NCBI GenBank assembly: GCA_023416735.1 | Contig: JAEZGX010000017.1 | Location: forward strand, 1-64,000 | Direction: 5' to 3' | Source of the DNA: Verrucomicrobiota bacterium | Lineage (GTDB): Bacteria; Verrucomicrobiota; Verrucomicrobiia; Opitutales; Opitutaceae | DNA length: 64,000 bases | In this document: piece by piece, positions 1-8,242 of the stretch | Position numbering within the stretch: the stretch's first letter is position 1 | Layout: every line of letters begins with the position of its first letter | The notes under the pieces: model-generated | Databases searched by the model: none | Told to the model about the DNA's origin: nothing | What the model saw: the letters and a program-made list of their open reading frames with translations, nothing else | Program-made: the position numbers and the translations under genes

Positions 1-782
1 TTGCCAAGAAGTACACGAACCGCGGCCTCTCGTTCCTCGACCTGATCCAGGAAGGTAACATGGGTCTGATGAAGGCCGTGGAGAAGTTCGAGTACCGCCG
101 CGGCTACAAGTTCTCCACTTACGCGACCTGGTGGATCCGCCAGGCCATCACCCGCTCGATCGCCGACCAAGCCCGCACCATCCGCATCCCGGTCCACATG
201 ATTGAGACCTTGAACAAGGTCATGCAGGTGCAAAAACAACTCCTCCAGGAATACGGCCACGAGCCGACCCCGGAAGAGGTCGCCGACGAAATGAATCTGC
301 CCGTCGAGCGCGTGCAGCAGATCATGAAGATGGCGCAACAGCCCATCTCGCTCCAATCACCCGTTGGCGATGGCGACGACACGAGTTTCGGCGACTTCAT
401 CGAGGACAAATCCGCCGAGAACCCTTACGACATGACGGCGTTCTCGCTCCTCCGCGAGAAGATCATCGACGTCCTCGACTCCCTCACCGAACGCGAACGT
501 CGCGTCCTTTCCCTCCGCTTCGGCTTGATCGACGGCTACAGCCGCACGCTCGAAGAGGTCGGCAAGCAGTTCAAAGTCACTCGCGAGCGCATCCGCCAAA
601 TCGAGGCCAAGGCCCTCCGCAAGATGCGCCACCCGACGCGCATCCGTCAGCTGCACGGCTTCTTCGACGCCGAGCAAATCGACAACGCGCAAAACCTCAT
701 GAAGGTCGCCGCCACCAGCGGACTGCCCGCGCGCCCGCCCGGCGCCGGTCTCCCCCCGGGCTTCCCCCCACCCAAACCTTGA
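1..782 (+). CDS. rpoD: RNA polymerase primary sigma factor (RpoD/SigA type), 5' end cut off by the window
   Basis: The reading frame is open from base 3, so the N-terminal part lies outside the window; about 259 residues are visible. The visible part starts in region 2 (core-binding and -10 recognition) with the typical FLDLIQEGNMGLMKAVEKF and YATWWIRQAI stretches. Region 3 follows (RTIRIPVHMIET), then region 4 with SLTERERRVLSLRFGL and the -35-binding helix-turn-helix VTRERIRQIEAKALRKMRHP. This is the housekeeping sigma-70 family, which directs core RNA polymerase to -35/-10 promoters. After the normal end of region 4 (RIRQLHGFF) there is an extra tail of about 38 residues ending in a Pro/Gly-rich run, which standard RpoD proteins lack. 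A perfect terminator follows the stop at once. Confidence 0.95.
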   Translation, partial: AKKYTNRGLSFLDLIQEGNMGLMKAVEKFEYRRGYKFSTYATWWIRQAITRSIADQARTIRIPVHMIETLNKVMQVQKQLLQEYGHEPTPEEVADEMNLPVERVQQIMKMAQQPISLQSPVGDGDDTSFGDFIEDKSAENPYDMTAFSLLREKIIDVLDSLTERERRVLSLRFGLIDGYSRTLEEVGKQFKVTRERIRQIEAKALRKMRHPTRIRQLHGFFDAEQIDNAQNLMKVAATSGLPARPPGAGLPPGFPPPKP

Positions 783-818
783 AAAAAGGGCGCCGTTCAC
801 CGGCGCCCTTTTTGTTTT
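783..818 (+). terminator. Rho-independent terminator of the sigma factor gene
   Basis: A perfect 13-bp stem pairs 783-795 with 801-813 around a 5-nt loop. The core is GGGCGCCG/CGGCGCCC and the 3' arm runs into a T-rich tract. It begins one base after the sigma factor stop codon. Confidence 0.9.
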
Positions 819-907
819 CCTTTCGCGTTTGTCCTCGCGACGCGTTCACGCGCCACAAAACCGCTTTCCCTCTTTACAGCCCTTTCCGGCGGCATACGGT
901 GCCACTC

Positions 908-1114
908 ATGGCTACTCCCACTCTGCAACTCGCAGCCTTCGGCATCGGCGGCATGGAATTGGTGCTGATCCTCGCCCTTGCGCTTCTGTTGTTCGGGGGT
1001 GCCAAGCTCCCTTCGCTCGCGAAAGGTCTCGGCCAATCCATCAAGGAGTTCAAGAAGGCCACCAAGGACGAAGAAGAAGCGAAGGAAGAGCAGAAGAAGG
1101 AAATCACTCACTAA
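908..1114 (+). CDS. tatA: Twin-arginine translocase subunit TatA/TatE
   Basis: This 68-residue protein matches the TatA family in length and plan. A short N-terminal stretch (about 1-9) leads into one hydrophobic helix (about 10-28, GGMELVLILALALLLFGGAK). The Phe-Gly hinge is followed by an amphipathic helix (SLAKGLGQSIKEFKKA) and a short, highly charged Glu/Lys tail. TatA oligomers form the pore for export of folded proteins with RR signal peptides; two such substrates are encoded at 59350 and 62638. The ATG at 908 is chosen because a longer in-frame start at 779 would run through the preceding terminator and lacks TatA-like sequence. No tatB or tatC is present nearby. Confidence 0.92.
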   Translation: MATPTLQLAAFGIGGMELVLILALALLLFGGAKLPSLAKGLGQSIKEFKKATKDEEEAKEEQKKEITH

Positions 1115-1146
1115 GCGATCCGCCTTCATCTCCCGTAGAATTCGAT

Positions 1147-1172
1147 CGCGCCACCGGCGCGCTTTTTGTTTT
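1147..1172 (+). terminator. Rho-independent terminator after tatA
   Basis: Stem CGCGCC (1147-1152) pairs with GGCGCG (1156-1161) over a 3-nt loop, followed by a T-rich run (CTTTTTGTTTTT). It lies 32 nt after the tatA stop. Confidence 0.8.
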
Positions 1173-1189
1173 TGCGGTGCAGCTTGTCG

Positions 1190-1205
1190 GGCGGGTTATC
1201 CCGCC
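1190..1205. repeat. Small palindrome between convergent genes
   Basis: GGCGGG (1190-1195) and CCCGCC (1200-1205) flank a TTAT loop, just past the end of the minus-strand antiporter. It resembles the GGGTC-TCC-GACCC palindromes found after uppS, rseP and dnaA. Confidence 0.5.
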
Positions 1206-1218
1206 TGCCGGTTCGCAA

Positions 1219-3546
1219 CTACCCCTCCAGTCCTTCCTCGTTTCCTTCCTCCACTCTCTCCCGCAACCACGCGCGAAACTCGTCCGTTTGCTTCGGAGTG
1301 CCCAGCACCAGCACCTCGTCGTCCGCCTGAATCCTCTCGTCTGCGCTCGGATTCAACATCCGCGCTCCCCGCCGATTCACGCCCGCGATCTGCACACCGA
1401 AAGTTTTCGTCGGCGCGATCTCGCTCAACGCCATCCCCACTGCCTGGCTCCATTCCGGCACTTTCATCGACTCCATCTGCACGTCTTCGAAAACCGATTC
1501 GAGGACCGTCGTATCCGACACCCGCGCGAGCAATTCCCTCGCCGCTTGCACCTGCTCCGCGCTGCCCATTAGCAACACGCGATCGCGCGGAAACAGCACC
1601 GTATCGGGCGTTGGCAGCGCCATCATGTAGCCCTGCCGATCAATCCCCACGACGGAACATCCCGTCGTCGCCCTCAGGTCGAGTTCCGCGATCGTCTTCC
1701 CCTGCGCATCCGTGAGATCCGGCAGCACGCAATCAAGGATTCGCACATTCCACGCCTCATGCCGTTCGAGCCACGGCGCCGACGAATCGGCCATCTTGCT
1801 CTCCGCCGAGCTTATCACCGTTTCCAACTCCGCCTCCAAATGGCTGTGCCAGTAAATCAACCGCTGCCTCAGCACCAGAATCGCCCCGATCGCCACCAAA
1901 GCGCTCGCGAGCAACAGCAGTCGCGCCGTCCCTTCCAGCGGCAACAGCGCCACAAGCCACAAAAATAACAACACTCCCGCCACCGCCTTCAACGCCGCCT
2001 CCACCGTCGGCGCTGCCTTTCGCCCGCGCTTCGACCCTGCCGTTGCCGCCTGCGAAAACATCAGCGAGAGCGCCGAGATGTTGCGCCAGATTGCCACCAG
2101 CGGCGCGATCAACAACACGCCCAGCAACACCCAGAACATCACCTCGGGTCCGCGCGGAAACAGCCAGTCCTCCCCGACCCATCCCACGATCGCCTTCAGC
2201 ATCTGTCCTGAAAAAATCAATACGCCGCTCACCAGCGCCACTTCCGTCCCGATCTGGATAAATCGTTTCCGTGAGAGCAGCCACAACCGGTTGCGCCGCT
2301 GGCGCGCCGTGAGCCGTTCCAGCCGGCCTTGATAATACCGCACCCAATCCATCAGCCATCGCGGTTGCCGCGCCACGACGAAGCCGGCAATCGGCTCCGA
2401 TCGCTTGATCAACACCGGCGCCGCCAGCGTCGTGATCAACGACACCCCCACCGCCAGCGGATAAAATCGCGCCGGCAACACCGCCGCTCCCACGCCGAGT
2501 TGCGCGATGATGAACGAAAACTCGCCAATCGGCGTCACGCACAACCCCGCGCGCAACCCTTCCTTCACCGGCGTTCCGATCAACGTCAGGGACAGCGCAC
2601 TCGCCAGCGGACGCACCACCAGCACAAACGCGCTCACTCCCACGATCAGCCCCGCGTTCTCCCACAGCGCCTGCGGATCGATCTGCATCCCGATCGCCAC
2701 GAAAAACACCGCGCTAAAAACATCCCGCATCCCTTCGAAGGTTCGCTCGACCTGATGCCGGTGCGCCGTCTCCGCCACGATCGTCCCGAGCAAAAACGCC
2801 CCGAGCGCCAGCGAGTGTCCCGCCTGCTGCGCCACAAACGCCAGGCCGAACAAAAGCGCCGCGATCCCCAGCGTCTGTAACTCCTCCGATGCCACCACCC
2901 TCATCCGCCGCAACAACCACGGCACGAGCAACAATCCACTCACGCCCACCAGCGCCACAAACGCCGCGAGCATCCCCACCGTCGACCACACCGGCGCCGC
3001 CCCCGCCCCACTCGCACCGCCGATCTGCACGATTGAATTCAGCAGCGTCAGCATCACCACCGCCACGACGTCCTCGAGCACCGTCATCCCCAACGCCAGT
3101 TGTCCAAACCGCTCATGCGTCACCGCCGCTTCCTGCAACAACTTCGAGATGATCGCCGACGACGACACCATCAGCATCGCCGCCAGGAAAAGCGTCTGCG
3201 TTCCCGACCAGTCCAACCCCGCCCCCAACACCCGCGCCAAATAATAAACCGCCACCGACGCCCCCCCCGTCGCCACCACCACCGACATCCCAAGCCGCCT
3301 CAGCCGCCGCAAACTCAACCGCATCCCGATCGTGAACATCAGGAACACCAACCCGAGTTGCGCCAGCGTCTCCACATTCGCCGGATTCGCCATGAACGGA
3401 AACGCCTGCGTGTGCGGCCCCACCACCATCCCCGCCACCAGAAATCCCGCCACGACCGAGAGCCCGATGCGTTTGCACAGCCACCCCACCGCTCCGGCCA
3501 CCATCAGGATCACCGCCAAATCTCGAATGAAATAGGTCCCTTCCAT
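1219..3546 (-). CDS. CPA2-family cation:proton antiporter (KefB-like) with two C-terminal TrkA-C domains
   Basis: This 775-residue membrane protein begins with an Na+/H+ exchanger domain (about 5-390) made of many hydrophobic segments typical of the KefB/KefC/CPA2 group. A second hydrophobic region (about 430-560) holds several further predicted membrane spans. The cytosolic C-terminus carries two tandem modules resembling TrkA-C (RCK_C), about 600-680 and 685-770; each ends in a pattern like RDRVLLMGS or DDEVLVLGT. It probably exchanges K+ or Na+ for H+ at the inner membrane, with ligand control through the TrkA-C modules. Unlike canonical KefB/KefC, no Rossmann-type TrkA-N domain is evident. 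The ion specificity cannot be told from sequence. The gene is divergent from mreB. Confidence 0.85.
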   Translation of the reverse strand: MEGTYFIRDLAVILMVAGAVGWLCKRIGLSVVAGFLVAGMVVGPHTQAFPFMANPANVETLAQLGLVFLMFTIGMRLSLRRLRRLGMSVVVATGGASVAVYYLARVLGAGLDWSGTQTLFLAAMLMVSSSAIISKLLQEAAVTHERFGQLALGMTVLEDVVAVVMLTLLNSIVQIGGASGAGAAPVWSTVGMLAAFVALVGVSGLLLVPWLLRRMRVVASEELQTLGIAALLFGLAFVAQQAGHSLALGAFLLGTIVAETAHRHQVERTFEGMRDVFSAVFFVAIGMQIDPQALWENAGLIVGVSAFVLVVRPLASALSLTLIGTPVKEGLRAGLCVTPIGEFSFIIAQLGVGAAVLPARFYPLAVGVSLITTLAAPVLIKRSEPIAGFVVARQPRWLMDWVRYYQGRLERLTARQRRNRLWLLSRKRFIQIGTEVALVSGVLIFSGQMLKAIVGWVGEDWLFPRGPEVMFWVLLGVLLIAPLVAIWRNISALSLMFSQAATAGSKRGRKAAPTVEAALKAVAGVLLFLWLVALLPLEGTARLLLLASALVAIGAILVLRQRLIYWHSHLEAELETVISSAESKMADSSAPWLERHEAWNVRILDCVLPDLTDAQGKTIAELDLRATTGCSVVGIDRQGYMMALPTPDTVLFPRDRVLLMGSAEQVQAARELLARVSDTTVLESVFEDVQMESMKVPEWSQAVGMALSEIAPTKTFGVQIAGVNRRGARMLNPSADERIQADDEVLVLGTPKQTDEFRAWLRERVEEGNEEGLEG

Positions 3547-3725
3547 GATGTTGGCGCCTCAACACCCTGCAAATTCCCGCGCTCGTCAATCCATCTCCCA
3601 TCTGTCTCGTTAACACGGATACGGCCGAGCGAACTTGCTTGCGCAACTCACCGATTCCCTCGTTGACACTCCCTCCGGCCGGCGATTCGGTTCCGTCGGC
3701 GGATACGCCGCCTCTTCACGTAAAC

Positions 3726-4736
<1,011 letters not shown>

Positions 4737-4754
4737 GGCACCGCACCACGCGCC

Positions 4755-4840
4755 AAGGTTCCAAATAACAAGTCCCAGGTAACAAGATTCGCTCCGCCCC
4801 GAGCCGCATCTTGAAACTTGCTACTTGATACTTGTTACTT
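4755..4840. repeat. Degenerate short-period tract with complementary arms upstream of mreC
   Basis: The left arm (4755-4786) is built from variants of AACAAGT, and the right arm (4809-4840) from variants of ACTTGNTACTTG. The arms are complementary over about 20 bp with a few mismatches, separated by roughly 22 nt. The right arm ends five bases before the mreC GTG. This matches the architecture of the other tract-spacer-tract elements in the window. Confidence 0.65.
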
Positions 4841-4845
4841 CGCCC

Positions 4846-5682
4846 GTGCCTTCCCGCCGCCTCGACCAAGCCCGCCCTTTCTTCACTCTGGGCCTGCTCG
4901 TCGTCGCGTGGCTCCTGATCCCTGCCGCGTTTAAATCCTTCACCCGCGCTTCGTTCTTCGAACTCACCGCGCCCGTCACCGTCAGCGCATCCTACGCGCG
5001 CGACCTTCAGGAATACTGGTCCCTCCGCGCCCATTCGAAAGGCGATCTCATCGAAGCGGGCCGCGACCTCGCGCGTCTCAACGCCTCCTACTCCCTTTCC
5101 GTCCAACAAAATTCCGAACTACGCGCGCAGGTCGAGCGCCTCGAACAGCTTCTCCGTCTTCCAGCTTACACCAACTTCCGCTCCGAACACGCGCGCGTCG
5201 CCCGGCGCGATTTCTCCGCGTGGTGGCAGCGCATGACCCTCCGCAAGGGCGCCAACTACGGCATCACCGTCGGTGCGCCAGTCGTGTTCAGCGGCGGCGT
5301 TGTTGGCCGCGTCACCGAGGTCCACGCCTACACGTGCATCGTCGATCTGATCAGCAGCCCGACGATCCGCATCGCCGCATTCGTCGAGAGCGACGACCGG
5401 CCCATCAGCTTCCAAGGTGGCGTCAACCCCGCCTTCGGCCCCGCCCGAGGCCTCCTGGAATTCGTTCCGCTCGACATCCACGCCACTCCGGCCGCGCCGC
5501 GTCGCCTCGTCACCTCCGGTCTCGGCGGCGTCTTCCCGCCGGGTCTCGCTCTCGGCGAGGTTACCAAAACCGAACCGAGCACCGATGGGCTCTTCAAATC
5601 CGGCGAGGTCTCTCTCGATCCACGCCTTTCCACCCTGACCGAGGTCACCATCCTCGTCCCCCTCGATCCCGCCGGCTCCTAA
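4846..5682 (+). CDS. mreC: Rod shape-determining protein MreC
   Basis: This 278-residue bitopic protein has an N-terminal membrane anchor (about 12-34, FFTLGLLVVAWLLIPAAF) and a coiled-coil stretch (about 55-105, with QQNSELRAQVERLEQLL). The periplasmic beta domain follows, with the characteristic pattern of MreC (TLRKGANYGITVGAPVV, GVVGRVTEV). MreC bridges MreB filaments and the elongation penicillin-binding proteins. The GTG at 4846 is preferred; a TTG at 4825 lies inside the upstream repeat tract and would add only seven residues. Next comes mreD, 21 nt downstream. Confidence 0.9.
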   Translation: MPSRRLDQARPFFTLGLLVVAWLLIPAAFKSFTRASFFELTAPVTVSASYARDLQEYWSLRAHSKGDLIEAGRDLARLNASYSLSVQQNSELRAQVERLEQLLRLPAYTNFRSEHARVARRDFSAWWQRMTLRKGANYGITVGAPVVFSGGVVGRVTEVHAYTCIVDLISSPTIRIAAFVESDDRPISFQGGVNPAFGPARGLLEFVPLDIHATPAAPRRLVTSGLGGVFPPGLALGEVTKTEPSTDGLFKSGEVSLDPRLSTLTEVTILVPLDPAGS

Positions 5683-5703
5683 CCCTGGCCCGCCCGTTCC
5701 GTC

Positions 5704-6225
5704 GTGCGCTCCGCTCTAGCCCTTACGCTCACGCTTTTCCTGCTCGGGATCTTTCTCGCGCAACTCAACCACGCGCTCAGCGGTTGGGGAATCTATCTCT
5801 GGCTGGGCGGGCTCTTCGTCACGCACGCCGCGCTCGCGCCTGACGCCCGCGGCGGCCGCACCGCCGCCTTTCTCGGCGGCCTCTTCCTCGATTGCACCAC
5901 GCCAGTTGCATTCGGCACCCACGCCCTCTTGTTTGCGGCCGCCTACACGCTGGTGTTTCGTTTGCGCGATCGCGTTTCACGCGACGAAAACACCGCGCGC
6001 ATCGTCCTTGCGCTCGTCACCAATCTCGCCCTGTTCCTCGTGTTTTCCTTCTTTCAATCCCGCCAACTTCCCGCCTCCGCCACGTTCTGGTCGCGGGTCG
6101 CCGTCGATCTCCTCTGCTCCCAAGTCGTCCTCGTCCTCATCACGCCTTGGTTCTGCGCTCTGCAGGCCCGCACGCTCGATTTAGCCGACACTTTCGCCGC
6201 CGCTTACGAACGTCGTTTTAGCTGA
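5704..6225 (+). CDS. mreD: Rod shape-determining protein MreD
   Basis: This 173-residue integral membrane protein starts with GTG. It has about five hydrophobic segments, the usual MreD plan: about 5-20, 25-42, 55-85, 90-115 and 130-155. Sequence conservation in this family is weak, so the call rests on hydropathy, size and the mreC-mreD-mrdA order. It is part of the elongasome at the inner membrane. It is separated from mrdA by 12 nt, so translation is probably coupled. Confidence 0.85.
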   Translation: MRSALALTLTLFLLGIFLAQLNHALSGWGIYLWLGGLFVTHAALAPDARGGRTAAFLGGLFLDCTTPVAFGTHALLFAAAYTLVFRLRDRVSRDENTARIVLALVTNLALFLVFSFFQSRQLPASATFWSRVAVDLLCSQVVLVLITPWFCALQARTLDLADTFAAAYERRFS

Positions 6226-6237
6226 CGCCCTCCTCGC

Positions 6238-8214
6238 GTGCCCGCTCCCGTCTCCACGATCGAAACCAATCTCGCCGAGCGCTCCGGCAGCCTCGTCGAA
6301 ACGCACCGCAGCTACGATCCGCGCATCGTCTTCTTCTACTTCGTCCTCGCCGCACTGCTCCTCACGCTCGCCGGCGGTCTCGCCTATCAGCAACTCTTCA
6401 AAACCGACCTCTATCACGAGCGCGAACGCGTCCAAAACCAGCGCCGCGTCCTCGTCCCCGGCCCGCGCGGAAACATCTTCGATCGCGAGGGCCGCCTGCT
6501 CGTCGGCAATCGTCCGCGGTTCGCCGTTGTGCTTTACCTCGACGAACTTCGCTCCGAGTTCCGCCGCGAATACATCCGCGTCCGCCGCAATTACCGTCAA
6601 TCCGGCGACAAGGATCTCCCGACCTCCTCCCAAATGGAGCAGATTGCCCGCGCCTCGGTCGTCCAGCGCTACCTCGATCAGGTCAACACGATCCTCGGCC
6701 GACACGAGCAGGTCGACAGCCTCGATCTCCGCAAACACTTCCGTCGCGAACTCCTGCTTCCTTACACGTTGATCGGCGATCTCGCCCCCGAGGAATACGC
6801 GCGCCTCGTCGAAAGTCTGCCCGTCCGCTCTCCCCTCCAGGTTTATACGTCCAGCACGCGTTACTACCCCTACGGTTCCGCTGCCGCTCACACCCTCGGT
6901 TACGTCAGCATCAATCCCGACATCGACGACGAAAACGTCCCGGGCGAAGACCTCACGACCTTCAAGATGAAGGGCAGCATCGGCAAAACCGGCCTTGAAG
7001 CGTCTTTCGACGCCAAGCTCCAGGGCGAATCCGGCGGCACCATTTTCCGCGTCGATCCCTCCGGCTATCGCGTCAATCCCCCGCTCGAAAAACGCCTCCC
7101 CGTCCAAGGCCAGAGCATCACCACTTCGCTCGACATCGATCTCCAACTCGCCGCCGAAGAAGCCATCGGCATCACCGAATACCCGGGCGCCGCCGTCGCC
7201 CTCGACGTCCGCACCGGCGAGGTCCTCGCCCTCGCCAGCAAACCCGACTACAACCTCGGCGACACGTCACCGATGATCACCCGCGCGACGTTCTCCGAGA
7301 TCGAATCCCGCGGCGCCTGGCTCAATCGAGCCGTCCAAGGCCTCTACCCGCCCGGCTCCACCTTCAAAATCGTCACCGCTCTCGCCGGCCTTCGCCAAAA
7401 CACCATCGCTACCGACTCCGAGGTCGAATGCACCGGCTATTTCCGTGTCGGCCAGAATCGCCTCATGCCGTGCAACGGCGGACGCGGCCACGGCCACATG
7501 ACGTTCCCCAATTCGCTCACGATGAGCTGCAACGTATTTTATTATAAATACGGCATGGACACCGGCATCGAAGCGATCGCCGCCGAAGCCCGCCGCTTCG
7601 GCTTGGACCGGCCCACCGGGATCGAACTTCCTTTCGAAGCGCGCCGGATGGTGATCGGCGACATCGAATGGAAGAGAAAAGTCCACGATCAAGGCTGGTT
7701 CCCCGGCGACACCGCCAACTCTTCCATCGGTCAGGGCTTCCTCGCCGTCACGCCGCTTCAAATGGCGGTTGTCACCGCTTCCTTCGCTCGCGGCGAACTC
7801 CACACCACGCCCACCCTCCTCCACGATCCCAATCGCCCGCGCCAGCAATCCGAACCACTCGGCATCTCCCCGCAACAATACGCCACCATGCTGCAAGCGA
7901 TGGAGGAATGCACCGTTCGCGGCACCGCGAAAATTCTTCAGATCGGCAAAATCCCCGATCTCCGCATCGCCGGGAAAACCGGCACCGCTCAGGTCCGCAC
8001 TCGCGAGGGCACGCTGAATCTCGCCTGGTTCATTTGCTTCGCCCCGGTCGAGAAACCGGAGATCGCGATCGCCGTGATGATCGAAGGCGACACCCCCGGC
8101 GAAGAAGTTGGCGGCGGCCGCATCGCCGCCCCTGTCGCGCAATCCATTCTCCGCAAGTGGAAGGAAAAAAAGAGCGCCCCGCGCCCTTTCATCCCGCCCA
8201 TTTCCACCTCCTGA
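6238..8214 (+). CDS. mrdA: Penicillin-binding protein 2, elongation-specific transpeptidase
   Basis: This 658-residue protein has one N-terminal membrane anchor (about 30-55), a PBP dimerisation domain (about 70-270, starting near NQRRVLVPGPRGNIFDR) and a transpeptidase domain (about 320-640). The three catalytic motifs are intact: Ser374-Thr-Phe-Lys377 (PPGSTFK), Ser430-Cys-Asn (SCN) and Lys580-Thr-Gly (KTGTAQV). It crosslinks peptidoglycan during lateral growth together with RodA, which is not in this window. The start is GTG, 12 nt after mreD. The linker between anchor and catalytic domain is slightly longer than in E. coli PBP2. Confidence 0.94.
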   Translation: MPAPVSTIETNLAERSGSLVETHRSYDPRIVFFYFVLAALLLTLAGGLAYQQLFKTDLYHERERVQNQRRVLVPGPRGNIFDREGRLLVGNRPRFAVVLYLDELRSEFRREYIRVRRNYRQSGDKDLPTSSQMEQIARASVVQRYLDQVNTILGRHEQVDSLDLRKHFRRELLLPYTLIGDLAPEEYARLVESLPVRSPLQVYTSSTRYYPYGSAAAHTLGYVSINPDIDDENVPGEDLTTFKMKGSIGKTGLEASFDAKLQGESGGTIFRVDPSGYRVNPPLEKRLPVQGQSITTSLDIDLQLAAEEAIGITEYPGAAVALDVRTGEVLALASKPDYNLGDTSPMITRATFSEIESRGAWLNRAVQGLYPPGSTFKIVTALAGLRQNTIATDSEVECTGYFRVGQNRLMPCNGGRGHGHMTFPNSLTMSCNVFYYKYGMDTGIEAIAAEARRFGLDRPTGIELPFEARRMVIGDIEWKRKVHDQGWFPGDTANSSIGQGFLAVTPLQMAVVTASFARGELHTTPTLLHDPNRPRQQSEPLGISPQQYATMLQAMEECTVRGTAKILQIGKIPDLRIAGKTGTAQVRTREGTLNLAWFICFAPVEKPEIAIAVMIEGDTPGEEVGGGRIAAPVAQSILRKWKEKKSAPRPFIPPISTS

Positions 8215-8242
8215 ATTTCCCGTTGATGAAGACGCGGTGCCC

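Noticed and set aside
779..907. Longer N-terminus for tatA starting within the sigma factor terminator
   Set aside because: It would translate the terminator hairpin and adds 43 residues unlike TatA; the ATG at 908 gives a standard TatA.
3663..3691. Sigma-70 promoter with TTGACA at 3663 upstream of mreB
   Set aside because: No acceptable -10 hexamer at 16-18 nt spacing (TTCGGT region), so it is not listed as a feature.
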